Source: Bacillus pumilus (GTDB lineage Bacteria; Bacillota; Bacilli; Bacillales; Bacillaceae). Taken from it: a stretch of 64,000 nucleotides of DNA. The notes under the pieces are model-generated. The model saw only the letters and a program-made list of their open reading frames with translations. It did no database searches and was not told the DNA's origin. Of the stretch, positions 7,955 through 18,737 are shown piece after piece. Each line of letters opens with the position of its first letter. Positions within the stretch are counted from its first letter, which is position 1. Made by a program: the position numbers and the translations under genes. The DNA is taken from assembly GCF_024498355.1 (NCBI RefSeq), contig NZ_CP101833.1, forward strand, positions 3,019,001 through 3,083,000, written 5' to 3'.

Positions 7955-8212
7955 TCAGTTTTCTTGATTGATAAAATCCGTTAACGCATCAATGGCTTCC
8001 TGTTCATCCGCACCATCTGCAATCAGTTTGACAGTGATTCCAGAGCTGATCGCAAGACTCATGAGACCCATAATGCTCTTCGCATTGACCTTTTTCCCAT
8101 CTTTCTCTAGAAAAATATCCGCACCAAAGCGATTGGCTTCTTGTACGAATAAAGCAGCTGGACGTGCCTGTAAACCTGTTTTCAGCTGGATTGTGACCGT
8201 TTTTTCCACCAT
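7955..8212 (-). CDS. crh: Catabolite repression HPr-like protein Crh
   Basis: Crh is an HPr paralogue that, when phosphorylated on Ser46 by HprK, acts as a CcpA corepressor but cannot carry sugar phosphoryl groups. Both marks are present: position 15 is Gln (GLQARPA) instead of the HPr histidine, and Ser46 is kept in AKSIMG. The 85-residue length matches Crh. A GGGAGG ribosome site precedes the ATG. Its kinase HprK and the phosphatase PpaX are encoded in this same window at 26-29 kb. Glyoxal-related roles are reported in B. subtilis. Confidence 0.97.
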   Translation of the reverse strand: MVEKTVTIQLKTGLQARPAALFVQEANRFGADIFLEKDGKKVNAKSIMGLMSLAISSGITVKLIADGADEQEAIDALTDFINQEN

Positions 8213-8238
8213 ATGATCTGCCTCCCTTTTTTATTTCC

Positions 8239-9189
8239 CTATTTAAGTGTAACAGCTTGTCCGTTTCGTAATTGTTCTGCAATTTGATCTAGCTTTCTTA
8301 AGCGGTGGTTAATGCCTGATTTGCTGATCTTGCCGCTTTCCACCATTTCGCCAAGTTCCTTCAGCGTGACTTCTTGATAGTCGACTCGCAGTTTCGCAAT
8401 TTCACGCAGTTTATCCGGCAGAGCATCCAGTCCAATTTTTTCATCAATGAATTGAATGTTTTCGACCTGACGCAGTGAGGCACCGATCGTTTTATTCAAG
8501 TTTGCTGTTTCACAATTGACGAGCCGGTTCACGGAATTCCTCATATCACGGACGATTCGCACGTCTTCAAAGCGAAGCAATGAGTTATGGGCGCCCACAA
8601 CACTTAGAAATTCCGTAATTTTTTCAGCTTCTTTCATGTACGTAATATACCCTTTTTTGCGCTCAAGTGTTTTACTGTTGAGATGAAATTGATTCATCAG
8701 CTCACAAAGGGCATCATTATGTTCTTTGTATAGCGAAAAAATCTCAAGGTGATAGGAAGACGTTTCTGGATTATTCACAGAACCGCCTGCTAAAAAAGCA
8801 CCTCTCATATAGGAGCGCTTGCAGCATCTTTTCTTCACAAGTTCTTCTGAAATATTGCGCTCAAATACAAATTGTTCACCTAATATTTTCAAATCCTCTA
8901 AAATGGTTTTCGCTCGTTCTACCAGTCTGACAATATACACATTATTCTTTTTTAATCTCATTTTCTTACGGACGAGCAGCTCGACTGTCACGTCATATTT
9001 CTTTTTAAGCAGCGTATAAATGCGTCTTGCAATGGCTGCGTTCTCTGTCTGTATATCTATAATCAATTTTCGATTAGAGAAAGATAATGAACCGTTCATA
9101 CGGATGAGGGCAGAAAGCTCTGCTTTTGAGCAGCAGTCCTTCACGTCCAGATTAGTCAGCTCTTTTTTTGTTTCGGATGCAAATGACAT
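8239..9189 (-). CDS. whiA: WhiA-family DNA-binding protein
   Basis: WhiA combines an N-terminal LAGLIDADG homing-endonuclease-like fold with a C-terminal helix-turn-helix. In Bacillus it affects chromosome segregation and division rather than acting as the sporulation switch it is in Streptomyces. The family segment [21 protein letters not shown] is present near residue 130. The HTH region VTLKELGEM with [11 protein letters not shown] lies near residue 280. Starting at [11 protein letters not shown] (9189) gives 316 residues, equal to B. subtilis WhiA (YvcL). It follows glmR closely in the operon. Confidence 0.96.
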   Translation of the reverse strand: MSFASETKKELTNLDVKDCCSKAELSALIRMNGSLSFSNRKLIIDIQTENAAIARRIYTLLKKKYDVTVELLVRKKMRLKKNNVYIVRLVERAKTILEDLKILGEQFVFERNISEELVKKRCCKRSYMRGAFLAGGSVNNPETSSYHLEIFSLYKEHNDALCELMNQFHLNSKTLERKKGYITYMKEAEKITEFLSVVGAHNSLLRFEDVRIVRDMRNSVNRLVNCETANLNKTIGASLRQVENIQFIDEKIGLDALPDKLREIAKLRVDYQEVTLKELGEMVESGKISKSGINHRLRKLDQIAEQLRNGQAVTLK

Positions 9190-9206
9190 CCTTGCCACCC
9201 CCATTC

Positions 9207-10166
9207 CTATTTTTTCTGATGCAGCAGGTCGACGAGCAGTGAGGCCACCTTGAGCGTGTCGTGACGAATCACATGTTGGTCATATGTAATGATTTCTCCA
9301 GGGATGACTTCCAGACCCATTGCTTTGAGTACATCGGTGTCGAACTGTACAGGCTGCGCCTGTTCTTCTGCATATTTTGCTTTGATTTCTTCTGGAATTT
9401 CTTTATTGTTCACAAAAATGATATCAATGAACGGTCGATCCATATGATCGTTTAATGCCTGCACATGATCAGCTGCACTGTAGGAAAGCGTTTCCCCCGG
9501 CTGCGTCATGACATTACAAATATACACTTTTTTCGCCTTAGAGCGAATCACTTCTTCTCCAATATGCGGTACAAGCAAGTTCGGCAAAATACTCGTATAT
9601 AAGCTGCCAGGTCCAATGACGATCAAATCAGCTTCACGGATGACTTGAATGGAATCTTGGAGCGGCTCAATCGTATTTGGTGTGAGGAACACTCGTTTAA
9701 TCCTTTCCCCATAGGTTGGGATTTTAGATTCTCCAGTCACCACTTGCCCATTTTCTAATTCCGCGTGAAGAACAACACTTGAATTCGCTGCTGGCAATAC
9801 TTTTCCTCTCACATTTAAGACCTTGCTCATTTCTGTGACGGCATGAAAAAAATCACCGGTTATATTTGTCATAGCCGCAAGAATGAGGTTGCCGAGAGAG
9901 TGGCCTGTTAAGTCATTCCCTTTGTTAAAACGGTGCTGAAATAAATCTTCTACAAGCGGTTCAACATCAGAGAGTGCCGCAAGTACATTTCGAATATCGC
10001 CTGGAGGCGGAATATTCAAATCATGGCGCAGTCTGCCTGAGCTGCCCCCATCATCAGCAACCGTTACAATGGCGGTAATATCCACTGGTTTTGTTTTTAG
10101 CCCTCTGAGCAATACAGATAAGCCAGTACCGCCGCCGAGAATGACAACCTTTGGTAGTGTCGTCAT
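9207..10166 (-). CDS. glmR: GlmR (YvcK), UDP-GlcNAc-responsive gluconeogenesis and wall precursor factor
   Basis: This member of the CofD/YvcK family has the N-terminal motif [10 protein letters not shown] and the [12 protein letters not shown] segment that bind nucleotide-sugar in this family. B. subtilis GlmR stimulates GlmS when UDP-GlcNAc is low and is needed for growth on gluconeogenic carbon sources. The 319-residue length is normal. Its ATG begins immediately after the rapZ stop, so the two are translationally coupled. It lies in the conserved yvcI-rapZ-glmR-whiA-crh unit. Confidence 0.96.
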   Translation of the reverse strand: MTTLPKVVILGGGTGLSVLLRGLKTKPVDITAIVTVADDGGSSGRLRHDLNIPPPGDIRNVLAALSDVEPLVEDLFQHRFNKGNDLTGHSLGNLILAAMTNITGDFFHAVTEMSKVLNVRGKVLPAANSSVVLHAELENGQVVTGESKIPTYGERIKRVFLTPNTIEPLQDSIQVIREADLIVIGPGSLYTSILPNLLVPHIGEEVIRSKAKKVYICNVMTQPGETLSYSAADHVQALNDHMDRPFIDIIFVNNKEIPEEIKAKYAEEQAQPVQFDTDVLKAMGLEVIPGEIITYDQHVIRHDTLKVASLLVDLLHQKK

Positions 10167-11054
10167 CTATTTTCTGCTTCTCTTTTCAATGTCCCGGTGA
10201 GTGACATGTGTATAGTAATCGTTTTTAAAATACTCCGCTAAATAGTTAGCGAGCGTCACAGATCGATGCTGGCCGCCCGTACAGCCAATGGCGATCACAA
10301 GCTGGCTTTTTCCTTCTCGTTTATAGGACGGAAGCATAAAGCTGAGAAGATCGATTAATTTCTCTGTGAACCTTTGCGTTTCACTCCATTTCATCACATA
10401 GGAGCGCACTTCTTCATCGTTTCCAGTCTGTGGACGCATGCTCTCAATATAGTAAGGGTTCGGTAGGAATCTCACATCAAATACAAGATCAGCATCAATC
10501 GGCAGACCATATTTAAAGCCAAATGACATCACATTCACTGTAAACACCTGCCCTTGATTGGTGGCAAAGTGTGTGACAATTTTTTCTCGAAGCTGTTTTG
10601 GTTTCAGATCCGATGTGTCAAAAATCATTTGAGATCGGCCTTTTAACTCCTCTAACAGCTCGCGCTCCATTGCAATACCTTCGAGCGGCAGTCCTGTTGT
10701 TGCAAGGGGATGCGAACGTCTCGTTTCTTTGTATCTTGAGACAAGCACCTTATCGTTTGCATCTAAAAATAGAATCCTTGGTGTGATCCAGCCGATATCA
10801 TTCATTTCATCTAAGGCAGCAACTAAGCTATCAAAGAATTCGCGGCCGCGCAAATCCATCACAAGAGCCACCTTGCTCATCTTTGAATTCGATTCCTTCA
10901 TAAGCTCTAGAAACTTCGGTAAAAGTGATGGTGGTAAGTTATCCACACAGAAGTAACCTAAGTCTTCAAAGCTTTGAATGGCAACGGTTTTCCCTGCACC
11001 TGACATTCCTGTAATAATCACAAGCTGAATATCATCTTGTTTGTGCGTATTCAT
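10167..11054 (-). CDS. rapZ: RapZ-type nucleotide-binding protein YvcJ
   Basis: RapZ/YvcJ is a P-loop protein. The enterobacterial homologue guides RNase E to GlmZ small RNA, and B. subtilis YvcJ hydrolyses GTP and affects competence. The Walker A GMSGAGKT lies near residue 17, and the C-terminal domain with [10 protein letters not shown] is intact. The start at 11054 gives 295 residues, as in B. subtilis. An in-frame ATG at 11090 has its own AAGGAG 8 bases upstream and would add 12 residues, so both starts are possible. Confidence 0.94.
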   Translation of the reverse strand: MNTHKQDDIQLVIITGMSGAGKTVAIQSFEDLGYFCVDNLPPSLLPKFLELMKESNSKMSKVALVMDLRGREFFDSLVAALDEMNDIGWITPRILFLDANDKVLVSRYKETRRSHPLATTGLPLEGIAMERELLEELKGRSQMIFDTSDLKPKQLREKIVTHFATNQGQVFTVNVMSFGFKYGLPIDADLVFDVRFLPNPYYIESMRPQTGNDEEVRSYVMKWSETQRFTEKLIDLLSFMLPSYKREGKSQLVIAIGCTGGQHRSVTLANYLAEYFKNDYYTHVTHRDIEKRSRK

Positions 11055-11093
11055 GCCTGCTCCCTCTCCTTCTTTATGAAAACGGTTCATTTA

Positions 11094-11558
11094 TTAGTCT
11101 CCTTGAGGATCTAACCGATAAGCAATTAGTTCAAAATCGGGTGTATACGTAAAAGTGCCGTGGAGAAGCCCTTTTCCCTTTAGCATGAAGTCAAGAATAT
11201 GGGAATCTCCAGGAGCCATCGGCAAACTAGGCACATCCTGTACGTCATGCCATTTTAAAATACCTTCCTCTGATTCTGTCACGTTTTTCCCGGTAAATGA
11301 ATCTGCCATAAAGGTGAACATCATCCACTCTTGAACGATTTGATCGCCTTCTTTTATGATAAAGGTAAAAACACCTTTTAGCTGCGGATTTAAAATATAA
11401 ATGCCTGTTTCTTCTCTATACTCTCGAACGACTGAATCCTTGACCGATTCTCCGCTTTCCATTTTGCCGCCGGGCGCTACCCACCAGCCGCGTCTTGGCT
11501 TTTGCAGCAAGAGAACTTGATCTTCGTGATGCAGCACACAATTGGTTACTCGTTGCAT
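11094..11558 (-). CDS. yvcI: NUDIX hydrolase YvcI
   Basis: Nudix enzymes cleave nucleoside diphosphates linked to another moiety. The Nudix box is readable near residues 31-53, with GGKMESGES and REYREETG supplying the glutamates. It resembles MutT-like 8-oxo-dGTP hydrolases, but its substrate is not established. It is the first gene of the rapZ-glmR-whiA-crh cluster, with AGGTGA ahead of the ATG. The 154-residue length fits the family. Confidence 0.92.
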   Translation of the reverse strand: MQRVTNCVLHHEDQVLLLQKPRRGWWVAPGGKMESGESVKDSVVREYREETGIYILNPQLKGVFTFIIKEGDQIVQEWMMFTFMADSFTGKNVTESEEGILKWHDVQDVPSLPMAPGDSHILDFMLKGKGLLHGTFTYTPDFELIAYRLDPQGD

Positions 11559-11916
11559 CAGCTGTCACCTACTCTTATATGTCTTTTTCTTATTATACAG
11601 GTTCATCCTGACTCCCACAATGAACATGCCCGTTCTTCACCGAAAATAGACAGGTTTTCGTCTGAATGATGTCACGTCCAATTTCTCTACTCTTCATTTT
11701 ACAACATCTAACGGTTCTCCATGCGTCATTTGTGAACATCTCGTGAATTTCTGATTTTATGCAAAAAAAAAGGACACGGATTCACATCCGTGCCAAACAT
11801 ATATTCCTTATAAAAGGGGGTCAATTACTAGCTTTATCATAACGGATAATTGTTTCACCCGTGTTACATTCCAGTTAAAAGCCCGTGACGCTATATTAAG
11901 GATTTACGACAGCCGT
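11559..11916. other. Intergenic region carrying the yvcI promoter side and the trxB terminator
   Basis: No gene is evident. The left part must hold the promoter of the yvcI operon, but I see no clear -35/-10 pair. The right part holds the terminator listed at 11763-11795. Confidence 0.55.
11763..11795 (-). terminator. Terminator downstream of trxB
   Basis: Read on the minus strand, GGCACGGAT and ATCCGTGTCC form a stem with a 4-base loop followed by nine T. It lies about 120 bases beyond the trxB stop. Confidence 0.85.
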
Positions 11917-12903
<987 letters not shown>

Positions 12904-13033
12904 CTATTAGAATGCCCTTGGGTGATGCTTCCATTCATGACAGAAAGCATCATTTCCATTCTTAGCTTTTATTCCTTACCCATATCCTATTAAATCTGCG
13001 GGGAATAAGCGAATCATTTGCTCATATCTTCAA

Positions 13034-13073
13034 AAAAAGAAAAAGCTTCCTTAAACTGCTGTTTAAGGAAGCC
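13034..13073 (-). terminator. Terminator of cwlO
   Basis: A perfect 12-bp stem GCTTCCTTAAAC / GTTTAAGGAAGC with a 4-base loop is followed on the minus strand by TTTTTC and more T. It lies about 30 bases beyond the cwlO stop. Confidence 0.93.
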
Positions 13074-13101
13074 TGTTTACGGTTATATACAAAGTAGTGA
13101 T

Positions 13102-14469
13102 TTATTCAACGACTCTTCTTACAACGCCATTGAAATATCTCTTCCAATAAGGATTACTCATTGAATCAACTGAAACACCATGGGAGCTGTTATCGTTCAA
13201 GAATGTACCGTTTCCTAAGTAAATACCAACGTGTCCATTTACTTTATACGTATCGAAGAACACAAGGTCTCCGCGTTTCATGTCAGATGCACTTACAGCT
13301 CTTCCTTTACCTACAAGCGTATCTGTTGTTGTTCCGCCAACTGGTCCAAGGTTGATGCCTGCTGATGCAAATGCCCAGCGGACGAATGAAGAACAGTCAA
13401 AACGACGTGCGTTAATATCGGCTTGTGATCTGCCGCCGCCCCATTTATATGGAGATTGTCCAACAATGGTAGAACCTGTGCTGATGGCACCTTCGATTCC
13501 GCCTACGTTATTGCTGACAGGTGATCCACCGCCAGAAGATGGCTTCTTGCTTGGTGAACTGCTGTTGTTATTAGATGATCCACTGTTATTTGAAGACGGG
13601 CTGCTATCGTTATTTGAGCTGTTGTCTTCTGTTTGAACACTAGCTTGACGCTGCTGTCTTTGTGCTTTTTCTTCTTTTGCTTTTTGAGCTGCTTCTCTTG
13701 CTTCTTTTTCAGCTTGCTTTTGTGCAGCAACTGTTGCGTCTTTTTCAGATGCAATGCTGTTAGCCTGGCTGTTTAATTCACTGATTTCAGAAGAAGCACT
13801 TCCTTTTTGCTTTTTCACTTGCTTGAATAGCTTGTCTTTTTCATCAAGCTGTTTATTCAAGTCCGTTTGAAGTGTTTCAAGCTTTGCAAGTGTCTTTTGA
13901 ACATCTTCAAGCTTTGTGTTTAATTCGTTTTCAGACTTTTGGAGTTCAGCTTTGTCTCTTTCTTGCTCTTTAATGATTTCGCTGTCTGCGTTGATTAGTG
14001 TAGATACAGCACCTGCACGGCTGATGAAATCGCTAAAGCTTTTTGCTCCTAGTAATACATCTATGTATTTCGTAGAACCGCCGTTTTCTTGAAGCGCACG
14101 TACACGCTTTTTCAAAAATTCGTTTCTTTCTTCGATACGTTTTTCTGTATCAGCAATTTCTTTTTTCAGTGCTTTGATTTCTTTTTTTGTTTTTTCATTT
14201 TCTGCTTGTTTTTCTTCGATTTGATCACTTGTTTTTAAAGCTTTCTCGTCAATTTCTTTCAGCTTTAGTGCAAGTGCCTCTTGTTTTGCTTCAAGTTTTG
14301 AAAGCTCTTCTTTTTTCTTTTGAAGATTCTTGTTTACCTCAGATTGCTTGCTGTCTAGTTCTTGTTTCTTTTGTTCAAAGTCCTGTGCATTTGCTTCATG
14401 AGTAAATGGGATAAATAAACCGCTCGCTCCGATCACCGAAGCTAAACCGAAAGTGATAAACTTTTTCAC
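13102..14469 (-). CDS. cwlO: Peptidoglycan DL-endopeptidase CwlO
   Basis: CwlO cuts the D-gamma-Glu to meso-DAP bond of peptidoglycan and is required for lateral wall growth. It is activated by FtsEX, partly redundantly with LytE. A signal peptide (residues 1-28, ending EANA) is followed by long coiled-coils to about residue 250. A Ser/Asn/Gly linker then leads to a C-terminal NlpC/P60 domain with Cys near 357 (RFDCSSF) and His near 413 (GHVGIYLG). The GTG at 14469, 8 bases after AAAGGAGG, gives 455 residues. In B. subtilis it is controlled by WalRK. An EnvC-like M23 protein begins at the right edge of this window. Confidence 0.96.
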   Translation of the reverse strand: MKKFITFGLASVIGASGLFIPFTHEANAQDFEQKKQELDSKQSEVNKNLQKKKEELSKLEAKQEALALKLKEIDEKALKTSDQIEEKQAENEKTKKEIKALKKEIADTEKRIEERNEFLKKRVRALQENGGSTKYIDVLLGAKSFSDFISRAGAVSTLINADSEIIKEQERDKAELQKSENELNTKLEDVQKTLAKLETLQTDLNKQLDEKDKLFKQVKKQKGSASSEISELNSQANSIASEKDATVAAQKQAEKEAREAAQKAKEEKAQRQQRQASVQTEDNSSNNDSSPSSNNSGSSNNNSSSPSKKPSSGGGSPVSNNVGGIEGAISTGSTIVGQSPYKWGGGRSQADINARRFDCSSFVRWAFASAGINLGPVGGTTTDTLVGKGRAVSASDMKRGDLVFFDTYKVNGHVGIYLGNGTFLNDNSSHGVSVDSMSNPYWKRYFNGVVRRVVE

Positions 14470-14662
14470 GAATAGTTCCTCCTTTGACAATTTCCCAAGC
14501 GACATTAGAAAGCAGCAAATTCTCTGCGACCAATCTGTGCTCTCTATGTCTTTCTTCCTGATTGATCAGTCAGATGTTGACCAGATTGTTTCTATCACTA
14601 GGTGTTTCATTATGTATAGTAAAATATCTAAATATATGTCTTTGTTTTAATCCACGATTTTC

Positions 14663-14707
14663 ATTATACATGAGACATCGACAAAATGAGCTAATATTTT
14701 TATTACA
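14663..14707 (-). promoter_or_regulatory. Candidate cwlO promoter with WalR-like box
   Basis: On the minus strand a TATAAT -10 lies at 14668-14663 with no good -35. In the -35 area TGTAAT, five bases, TATTAG (14707-14691) partly matches the WalR box (two TGTWAH half sites 5 bases apart). The first half is perfect and the second weak. A poor -35 with an activator site fits WalR activation, but this is inference. The mRNA leader would be about 190 bases long. Confidence 0.4.
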
Positions 14708-14783
14708 TTTATGTTTCAAAAACATGTCGTGATTGTCATACTTCGCCAAATCCTTGCAAATCCCACCTTTTTATCCAAGAAAA

Positions 14784-14805
14784 AAGCATGACCTTTAGGT
14801 CATGC
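14784..14805 (-). terminator. Terminator of yvcD, far copy with T tract
   Basis: Stem GCATGACC / GGTCATGC is followed on the minus strand by TTTTTTC. A similar hairpin without a T tract lies at 14981-15002, directly behind yvcD. The repeat element sits between the two. Confidence 0.8.
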
Positions 14806-14980
14806 CAGATTGTTGACAAAGGGCTAAAATGATCTTCATTTTAGCCCTTTGTCTTCTTTTCAGCGTGATAGAAAACCTTTGAAGTCTAGGAAAGACGAGT
14901 ACCGGAGCGGAGCGAATTTGACATTCGTGAGCACCGGCACGCAGGACTGACAAAGAATGCGAGGGTTTGTCTACACGCTG
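14806..14980 (+). repeat. Dispersed structured repeat, copy B (175 bp)
   Basis: Nearly identical to copies A and C. It opens with CAGATTGTTGACAAAG and closes with GTCTACACGCTG; the reverse complement of the right end matches the left end at 12 of 16 positions. It separates two versions of the yvcD terminator. The copy next to the gene lacks a T run and the far copy has TTTTTT, which is what insertion right after a terminator stem with duplication would leave. It lies on the strand opposite to both neighbouring genes. Confidence 0.88.
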
Positions 14981-15002
14981 ACATGACCTTTTGGGTCATG
15001 CT
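14981..15002 (-). terminator. Near copy of the duplicated yvcD terminator hairpin
   Basis: GCATGACCC and GGTCATGT pair around a short loop just beyond yvcD, but on the minus strand the stem is followed by CAGCGTG, not T. It may no longer terminate by itself. Confidence 0.6.
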
Positions 15003-15027
15003 ACTATTCTATGAATCTATTTACCTA

Positions 15028-16488
15028 TTAGTCGATGAACGTATAAATGACATTTTCATATTTAGACAGTGTCTGAACGCTGATCTGAAAAGAGGACGCT
15101 ACCTCTTTTTTACTGACGGATGATTCTTCTTGTTCATTCATCCATAGGTAATAAGAAGCTGCTGCCCATGCAGGCGCATTTTTCTTATCTACACCAGAAG
15201 CACGTGCCTGCTGAATAATATGGAATAACCAAAAATATGGCATGTGGTTATCAGGCTGCACGGCTTTTTCCAAAGCGGATGCCGCCTGTTTTGCGAAGAG
15301 CGCATCTCCTGAAAAAGACCGTTCTTCCATTTGATCTTCATATAAAAGCAGCTCGATGAATTGCTGTTCAAAGGCTGTTTTCGCTGCGCGGGCATCAAGG
15401 ACAGACTGCAGAACGTCTCGTTCACCTTTTTGTTTACTGACATAGTACGCAGTTAGCCGTTCCTCAATTGAGACCATTGGTTCAGTCTCCTCTGGTTTAT
15501 CCTGCCACGGCTTGATTTCATCTGCATCTATATCTTCTTCTACCATTTTATTCCAAACGGTTTGTGCCAGCGTTTTGTGGCCCGTTTGATAGGCTGCACT
15601 GGCAAGCCAGTATAAAAATGTACTATCTCCCTGAAAGCCTGTTTTATACAAAGAATAAAGCCATTTAAAGGCCCATTCAAATTCTCCAACGAGGGCAAAT
15701 GTCGCACCAAGCTTATAACGCTGTTCACTTAATATTGGATACACGTGCGTTAATTGCTTCGCTAACACGTTGACCTTCTCTTCTTCTTTTTCATAATGAT
15801 AGAACACGAGCTGGTTGCAAAGGGCATGCAGATTACCGGGATTTTCATGAAGGACCCGGTTCAACGTCTCTTTCGCTTGATGAATCTGACCAGAATAAAA
15901 ATAGGCCAAAGCGAGATTATTATAAGCTGACCAAAATTCTGGATACTCAACAATCATCTGTTCTAGCATCTCAATAGCTTCGTCAAGCCTGCCGCTTTCT
16001 AACAAATGATTCGCTTGATCCTGCTTCACAATCAGGTCATCCTGATCATAAGGAAAATCTTCGTCCTCTTCGTCACTCATATCGAGCAGGTCGAGAAGAT
16101 CATCATTTTCATCCGTAAATTCCCCATCCTCTTCCAAAGCGGCATAAGCAGTGGCTGACTTATATGCCTCTTGAAAAAGTCCGAGATTGGCATAATTATT
16201 CGCTTTAAAATAGTGACACTCTGACATGTTTTCATCTACGTGTTCGAGGATGAAATCAAGCAGTTCATTTGATTGTTGGTAATGACCCATTTCAGTATAA
16301 ATAATGGCAAGCTGTGACAGCATTTCTACATTTTCAGGCTCAAGTACAATAGCCCGCTGTATCAGCTTAACTGCCTTTGGCAGATTTCTTTCTCTATATG
16401 CTTTTAGACCTTTATGAAAAAAGTAATGCCCATCTTGGAATAGTTGGACGACTTGTGTGTGATGATTTTGAGAAGTGTATTTACTCAC
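15028..16488 (-). CDS. yvcD: Tetratricopeptide-repeat protein YvcD
   Basis: This protein is made largely of TPR-type helical pairs, for example near residues 35-90 (KAVKLIQRAIVLEPENVE) and 150-240 (LDEAIEMLEQM, NPGNLHAL). An acidic stretch rich in Asp and Glu lies near residue 130. TPR proteins act as scaffolds, and no enzyme motif is visible. The GTG at 16488 with GGAGGG upstream gives 486 residues, close to B. subtilis YvcD. An in-frame ATG further upstream would add 17 residues lacking family resemblance. Its terminator is split by repeat copy B. Function is unknown. Confidence 0.88.
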   Translation of the reverse strand: MSKYTSQNHHTQVVQLFQDGHYFFHKGLKAYRERNLPKAVKLIQRAIVLEPENVEMLSQLAIIYTEMGHYQQSNELLDFILEHVDENMSECHYFKANNYANLGLFQEAYKSATAYAALEEDGEFTDENDDLLDLLDMSDEEDEDFPYDQDDLIVKQDQANHLLESGRLDEAIEMLEQMIVEYPEFWSAYNNLALAYFYSGQIHQAKETLNRVLHENPGNLHALCNQLVFYHYEKEEEKVNVLAKQLTHVYPILSEQRYKLGATFALVGEFEWAFKWLYSLYKTGFQGDSTFLYWLASAAYQTGHKTLAQTVWNKMVEEDIDADEIKPWQDKPEETEPMVSIEERLTAYYVSKQKGERDVLQSVLDARAAKTAFEQQFIELLLYEDQMEERSFSGDALFAKQAASALEKAVQPDNHMPYFWLFHIIQQARASGVDKKNAPAWAAASYYLWMNEQEESSVSKKEVASSFQISVQTLSKYENVIYTFID

Positions 16489-16591
16489 CGATACCCTCCA
16501 TTTCGAACAGTGTACCGTGTGTAGTATAACATACTTCACGAGTCGTCACATAGAACAAAAGAAAAGGAAGGATTTGTTTTTCACTCAAAAG

Positions 16592-16620
16592 CAAAAAGCC
16601 AGGAGTGTCCCCGGCTTTTC
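16592..16620 (-). terminator. Terminator of the histidine operon
   Basis: On the minus strand GAAAAGCCGGGG and CCTGGCTTTTT form an imperfect stem with a T tail. Its first arm overlaps the hisI stop codon. Confidence 0.75.
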
Positions 16621-17248
16621 ATTCACCTTGGTGACGCTTTTTTAATACCTTTAATACATCATCTAGCGGCAATTGCTGCTCACGTAATAACACAAGAAGG
16701 TGATATAGGAGGTCGGCTGTTTCCCATTTCAACTCTTCCTGATCACGGTTTTTCGCTGCGATGATGACCTCGGAAGCTTCTTCCCCTACCTTTTTCAGGA
16801 TTTTATCGACCCCTTTTTCAAATAGATAGGTTGTATAAGCTCCTTCCGGCATTTCTGCCTGACGCTTTGCAATGACCTGTTCAAGCTCATTTAAAATGGC
16901 AAAGCGGTCCTGCTTTTCGCTTTGGGGCTTCACGCCTTCTTCCGAAAAACAGCTATAGCTGCCAGTATGGCACGCTGGGCCACTTGGTGCCACGAGTACA
17001 AGCAGAGCGTCCTTATCACAGTCATAGCGAATGGATGTGACTTGCTGGGTATGTCCAGATGTGGCGCCTTTGTGCCAAAGCTCGTTTCGCGAACGGCTAA
17101 AAAACCATGTTTCGCCTGTTTCCAACGTTTTTTCATAGGATTCTTGATTCATATACGCAAGCGTCAGCACTTCCTTGCTCTGTTCATCCTGTACAATCGC
17201 AGGAATCAGGCCTGCCTCATTAAAGGTTAATTCGTTTGCCTGTTTCAT
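16619..17248 (-). CDS. hisI: Bifunctional phosphoribosyl-AMP cyclohydrolase / phosphoribosyl-ATP pyrophosphatase
   Basis: This enzyme catalyses steps 2 and 3 of histidine synthesis. The N-terminal cyclohydrolase part (about 1-110) shows [14 protein letters not shown] and the metal-binding DCDKDALL, with CHTGSYSCF. The C-terminal pyrophosphohydrolase part (about 115-205) has [16 protein letters not shown] and WETADLLYH. Such fusions are normal in Bacillus. It is the last gene of the operon, overlapping hisF by 4 bases (ATGA). Confidence 0.98.
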   Translation of the reverse strand: MKQANELTFNEAGLIPAIVQDEQSKEVLTLAYMNQESYEKTLETGETWFFSRSRNELWHKGATSGHTQQVTSIRYDCDKDALLVLVAPSGPACHTGSYSCFSEEGVKPQSEKQDRFAILNELEQVIAKRQAEMPEGAYTTYLFEKGVDKILKKVGEEASEVIIAAKNRDQEELKWETADLLYHLLVLLREQQLPLDDVLKVLKKRHQGE

Positions 17249-18003
17249 CTGACCTTCACCCCGTGTTCTCTCAAGTATGTCTTCACCTCTTGAATCGAGG
17301 TCTCTTTATAATGGAATATGGAGGCTGCTAATGCTGCATCAGCTTCTCCTTTTGTAAAAGCCTCCAGCATATGCTGCGCATTGCCCGCGCCTCCAGAGGC
17401 AATGACTGGCACTGTGACTGCTTCTGACACAAGCTTCGTCAGACGATGATCAAAGCCTGTTTTTTCACCATCGGCATCCATGCTTGTCAGCAAGATCTCC
17501 CCTGCTCCTCTCAGCACTGCTTCTTTCGCCCAGTCGCTGACTTCTATTTCCGTTTTACGGCGCCCTCCGTGGGTATAGACCATGTATGCTTTTTTCTCTT
17601 CATCGTACTTCGCATCGATCGCGACGACGATGCATTGAGAACCAAAAAAATCGGCTCCTTCTGAAATCAGCTCTGGCCTTAAAACAGCCGCTGTGTTCAC
17701 CGATACTTTGTCTGCACCCGCTCTTAATATACGCTTCATGTCATCAAGATGGTTAATCCCGCCGCCCACCGTAAACGGTATAGCAAGAGTGGACGCTACT
17801 TGCTTGACCACATCCACCATCGTTTTTCGTCCTTCATGAGAGGCTGAAATATCAAGAAAGACGAGTTCATCCGCGCCTTCCTCATCATAGATCTGCGCTA
17901 ATTCTACAGGATCACCTGCATCCTTTAAGCCTAGAAATTGTACACCTTTGACAACACGCCCTTCCTTCACATCGAGACATGGGATGATACGTTTTGTCAT
18001 CAT
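17245..18003 (-). CDS. hisF: Imidazole glycerol phosphate synthase, cyclase subunit
   Basis: HisF is a beta/alpha barrel that uses ammonia from HisH to form imidazole glycerol phosphate and AICAR. Catalytic Asp residues lie in [11 protein letters not shown] near residue 11 and in LTSMDADG near 130. Phosphate-binding motifs TVGGGI and IASGGAG are present. The 252 residues match B. subtilis HisF when the first of the two tandem ATGs (18003) is used. It overlaps hisA and hisI by 4 bases each. Confidence 0.98.
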   Translation of the reverse strand: MMTKRIIPCLDVKEGRVVKGVQFLGLKDAGDPVELAQIYDEEGADELVFLDISASHEGRKTMVDVVKQVASTLAIPFTVGGGINHLDDMKRILRAGADKVSVNTAAVLRPELISEGADFFGSQCIVVAIDAKYDEEKKAYMVYTHGGRRKTEIEVSDWAKEAVLRGAGEILLTSMDADGEKTGFDHRLTKLVSEAVTVPVIASGGAGNAQHMLEAFTKGEADAALAASIFHYKETSIQEVKTYLREHGVKVR

Positions 18004-18737
18004 ATGCTGTCAATCCCTTCAAACGCTTCTGCTAAAGTAAACTGCTTCGTGTAAAGCGCCTTACCAATGATCGCACCAGAAACACCGGCATGCTTTTGCA
18101 CTGCCAGCTTTTGAATATCAGCGACAGCACTGACTCCACCTGAGGCGATGACTTGTTTTCCGGTCGCTTCTGCTAATCGGACCGTACTTTCCACATTGGG
18201 ACCAGAGAGCATGCCATCCATTTGAATATCGGTGAAAATAAAGACCTCTGCGCCTTCCTTAGCCAGTTCCTTGCCAAGTTCCTCTGCCTTCACTTTCGAC
18301 GTTTCAAGCCAGCCTTCAGTCGATACAAAGCCATTTCGTGCATCAATTCCAATCGCTATTTTCTCACCATATTGTGCAAGCATTTTTTTCACAAAGGCTG
18401 GGTTAGAAACAGCAGAACTGCCAAGAATGACTCTAGATACGCCATTGCTCAAATAAAATTCAACGTCCTCTTCTGTCCGAATGCCGCCGCCTATTTGTAC
18501 ATTCACATCTAAGGAGGAAGCAATCGCCAGCACATGCTCATGATTGACGCGCTTTCCAGCTTTTGCACCATCTAGATCAACGAGATGAATCCATTTCGCT
18601 CCTTCATTTGCAAACCGCGCGGCCATATCTAGCGGTGAATCTCCATAAATGGTTTCTTGATCATAGTCTCCTTGCACAAGTCGTACACATTTGCCATTTC
18701 TCATATCAATCGCTGGATACAGTGTAAATTCACTCAT
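18000..18737 (-). CDS. hisA: ProFAR isomerase
   Basis: HisA is the barrel enzyme that opens the ribose of ProFAR by an Amadori rearrangement. Asp near residue 10 in [14 protein letters not shown] and Asp in FTDIQMDGM near 130 form the catalytic pair. The phosphate-binding VQIGGGIRT and IASGGVS motifs are present. Its 245 residues are normal. Start and stop overlap hisH and hisF by 4 bases. Confidence 0.98.
   Translation of the reverse strand: MSEFTLYPAIDMRNGKCVRLVQGDYDQETIYGDSPLDMAARFANEGAKWIHLVDLDGAKAGKRVNHEHVLAIASSLDVNVQIGGGIRTEEDVEFYLSNGVSRVILGSSAVSNPAFVKKMLAQYGEKIAIGIDARNGFVSTEGWLETSKVKAEELGKELAKEGAEVFIFTDIQMDGMLSGPNVESTVRLAEATGKQVIASGGVSAVADIQKLAVQKHAGVSGAIIGKALYTKQFTLAEAFEGIDSI

Noticed and set aside
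13280..13636. Plus-strand frame of 118 codons rich in Leu and Pro over cwlO
   Set aside because: It is the complement of the low-complexity Ser/Asn linker and NlpC/P60 coding region of cwlO.
14470..14760. A SigI-type promoter for cwlO
   Set aside because: I looked for the ACCCCC and CGAA pattern and found no convincing pair.
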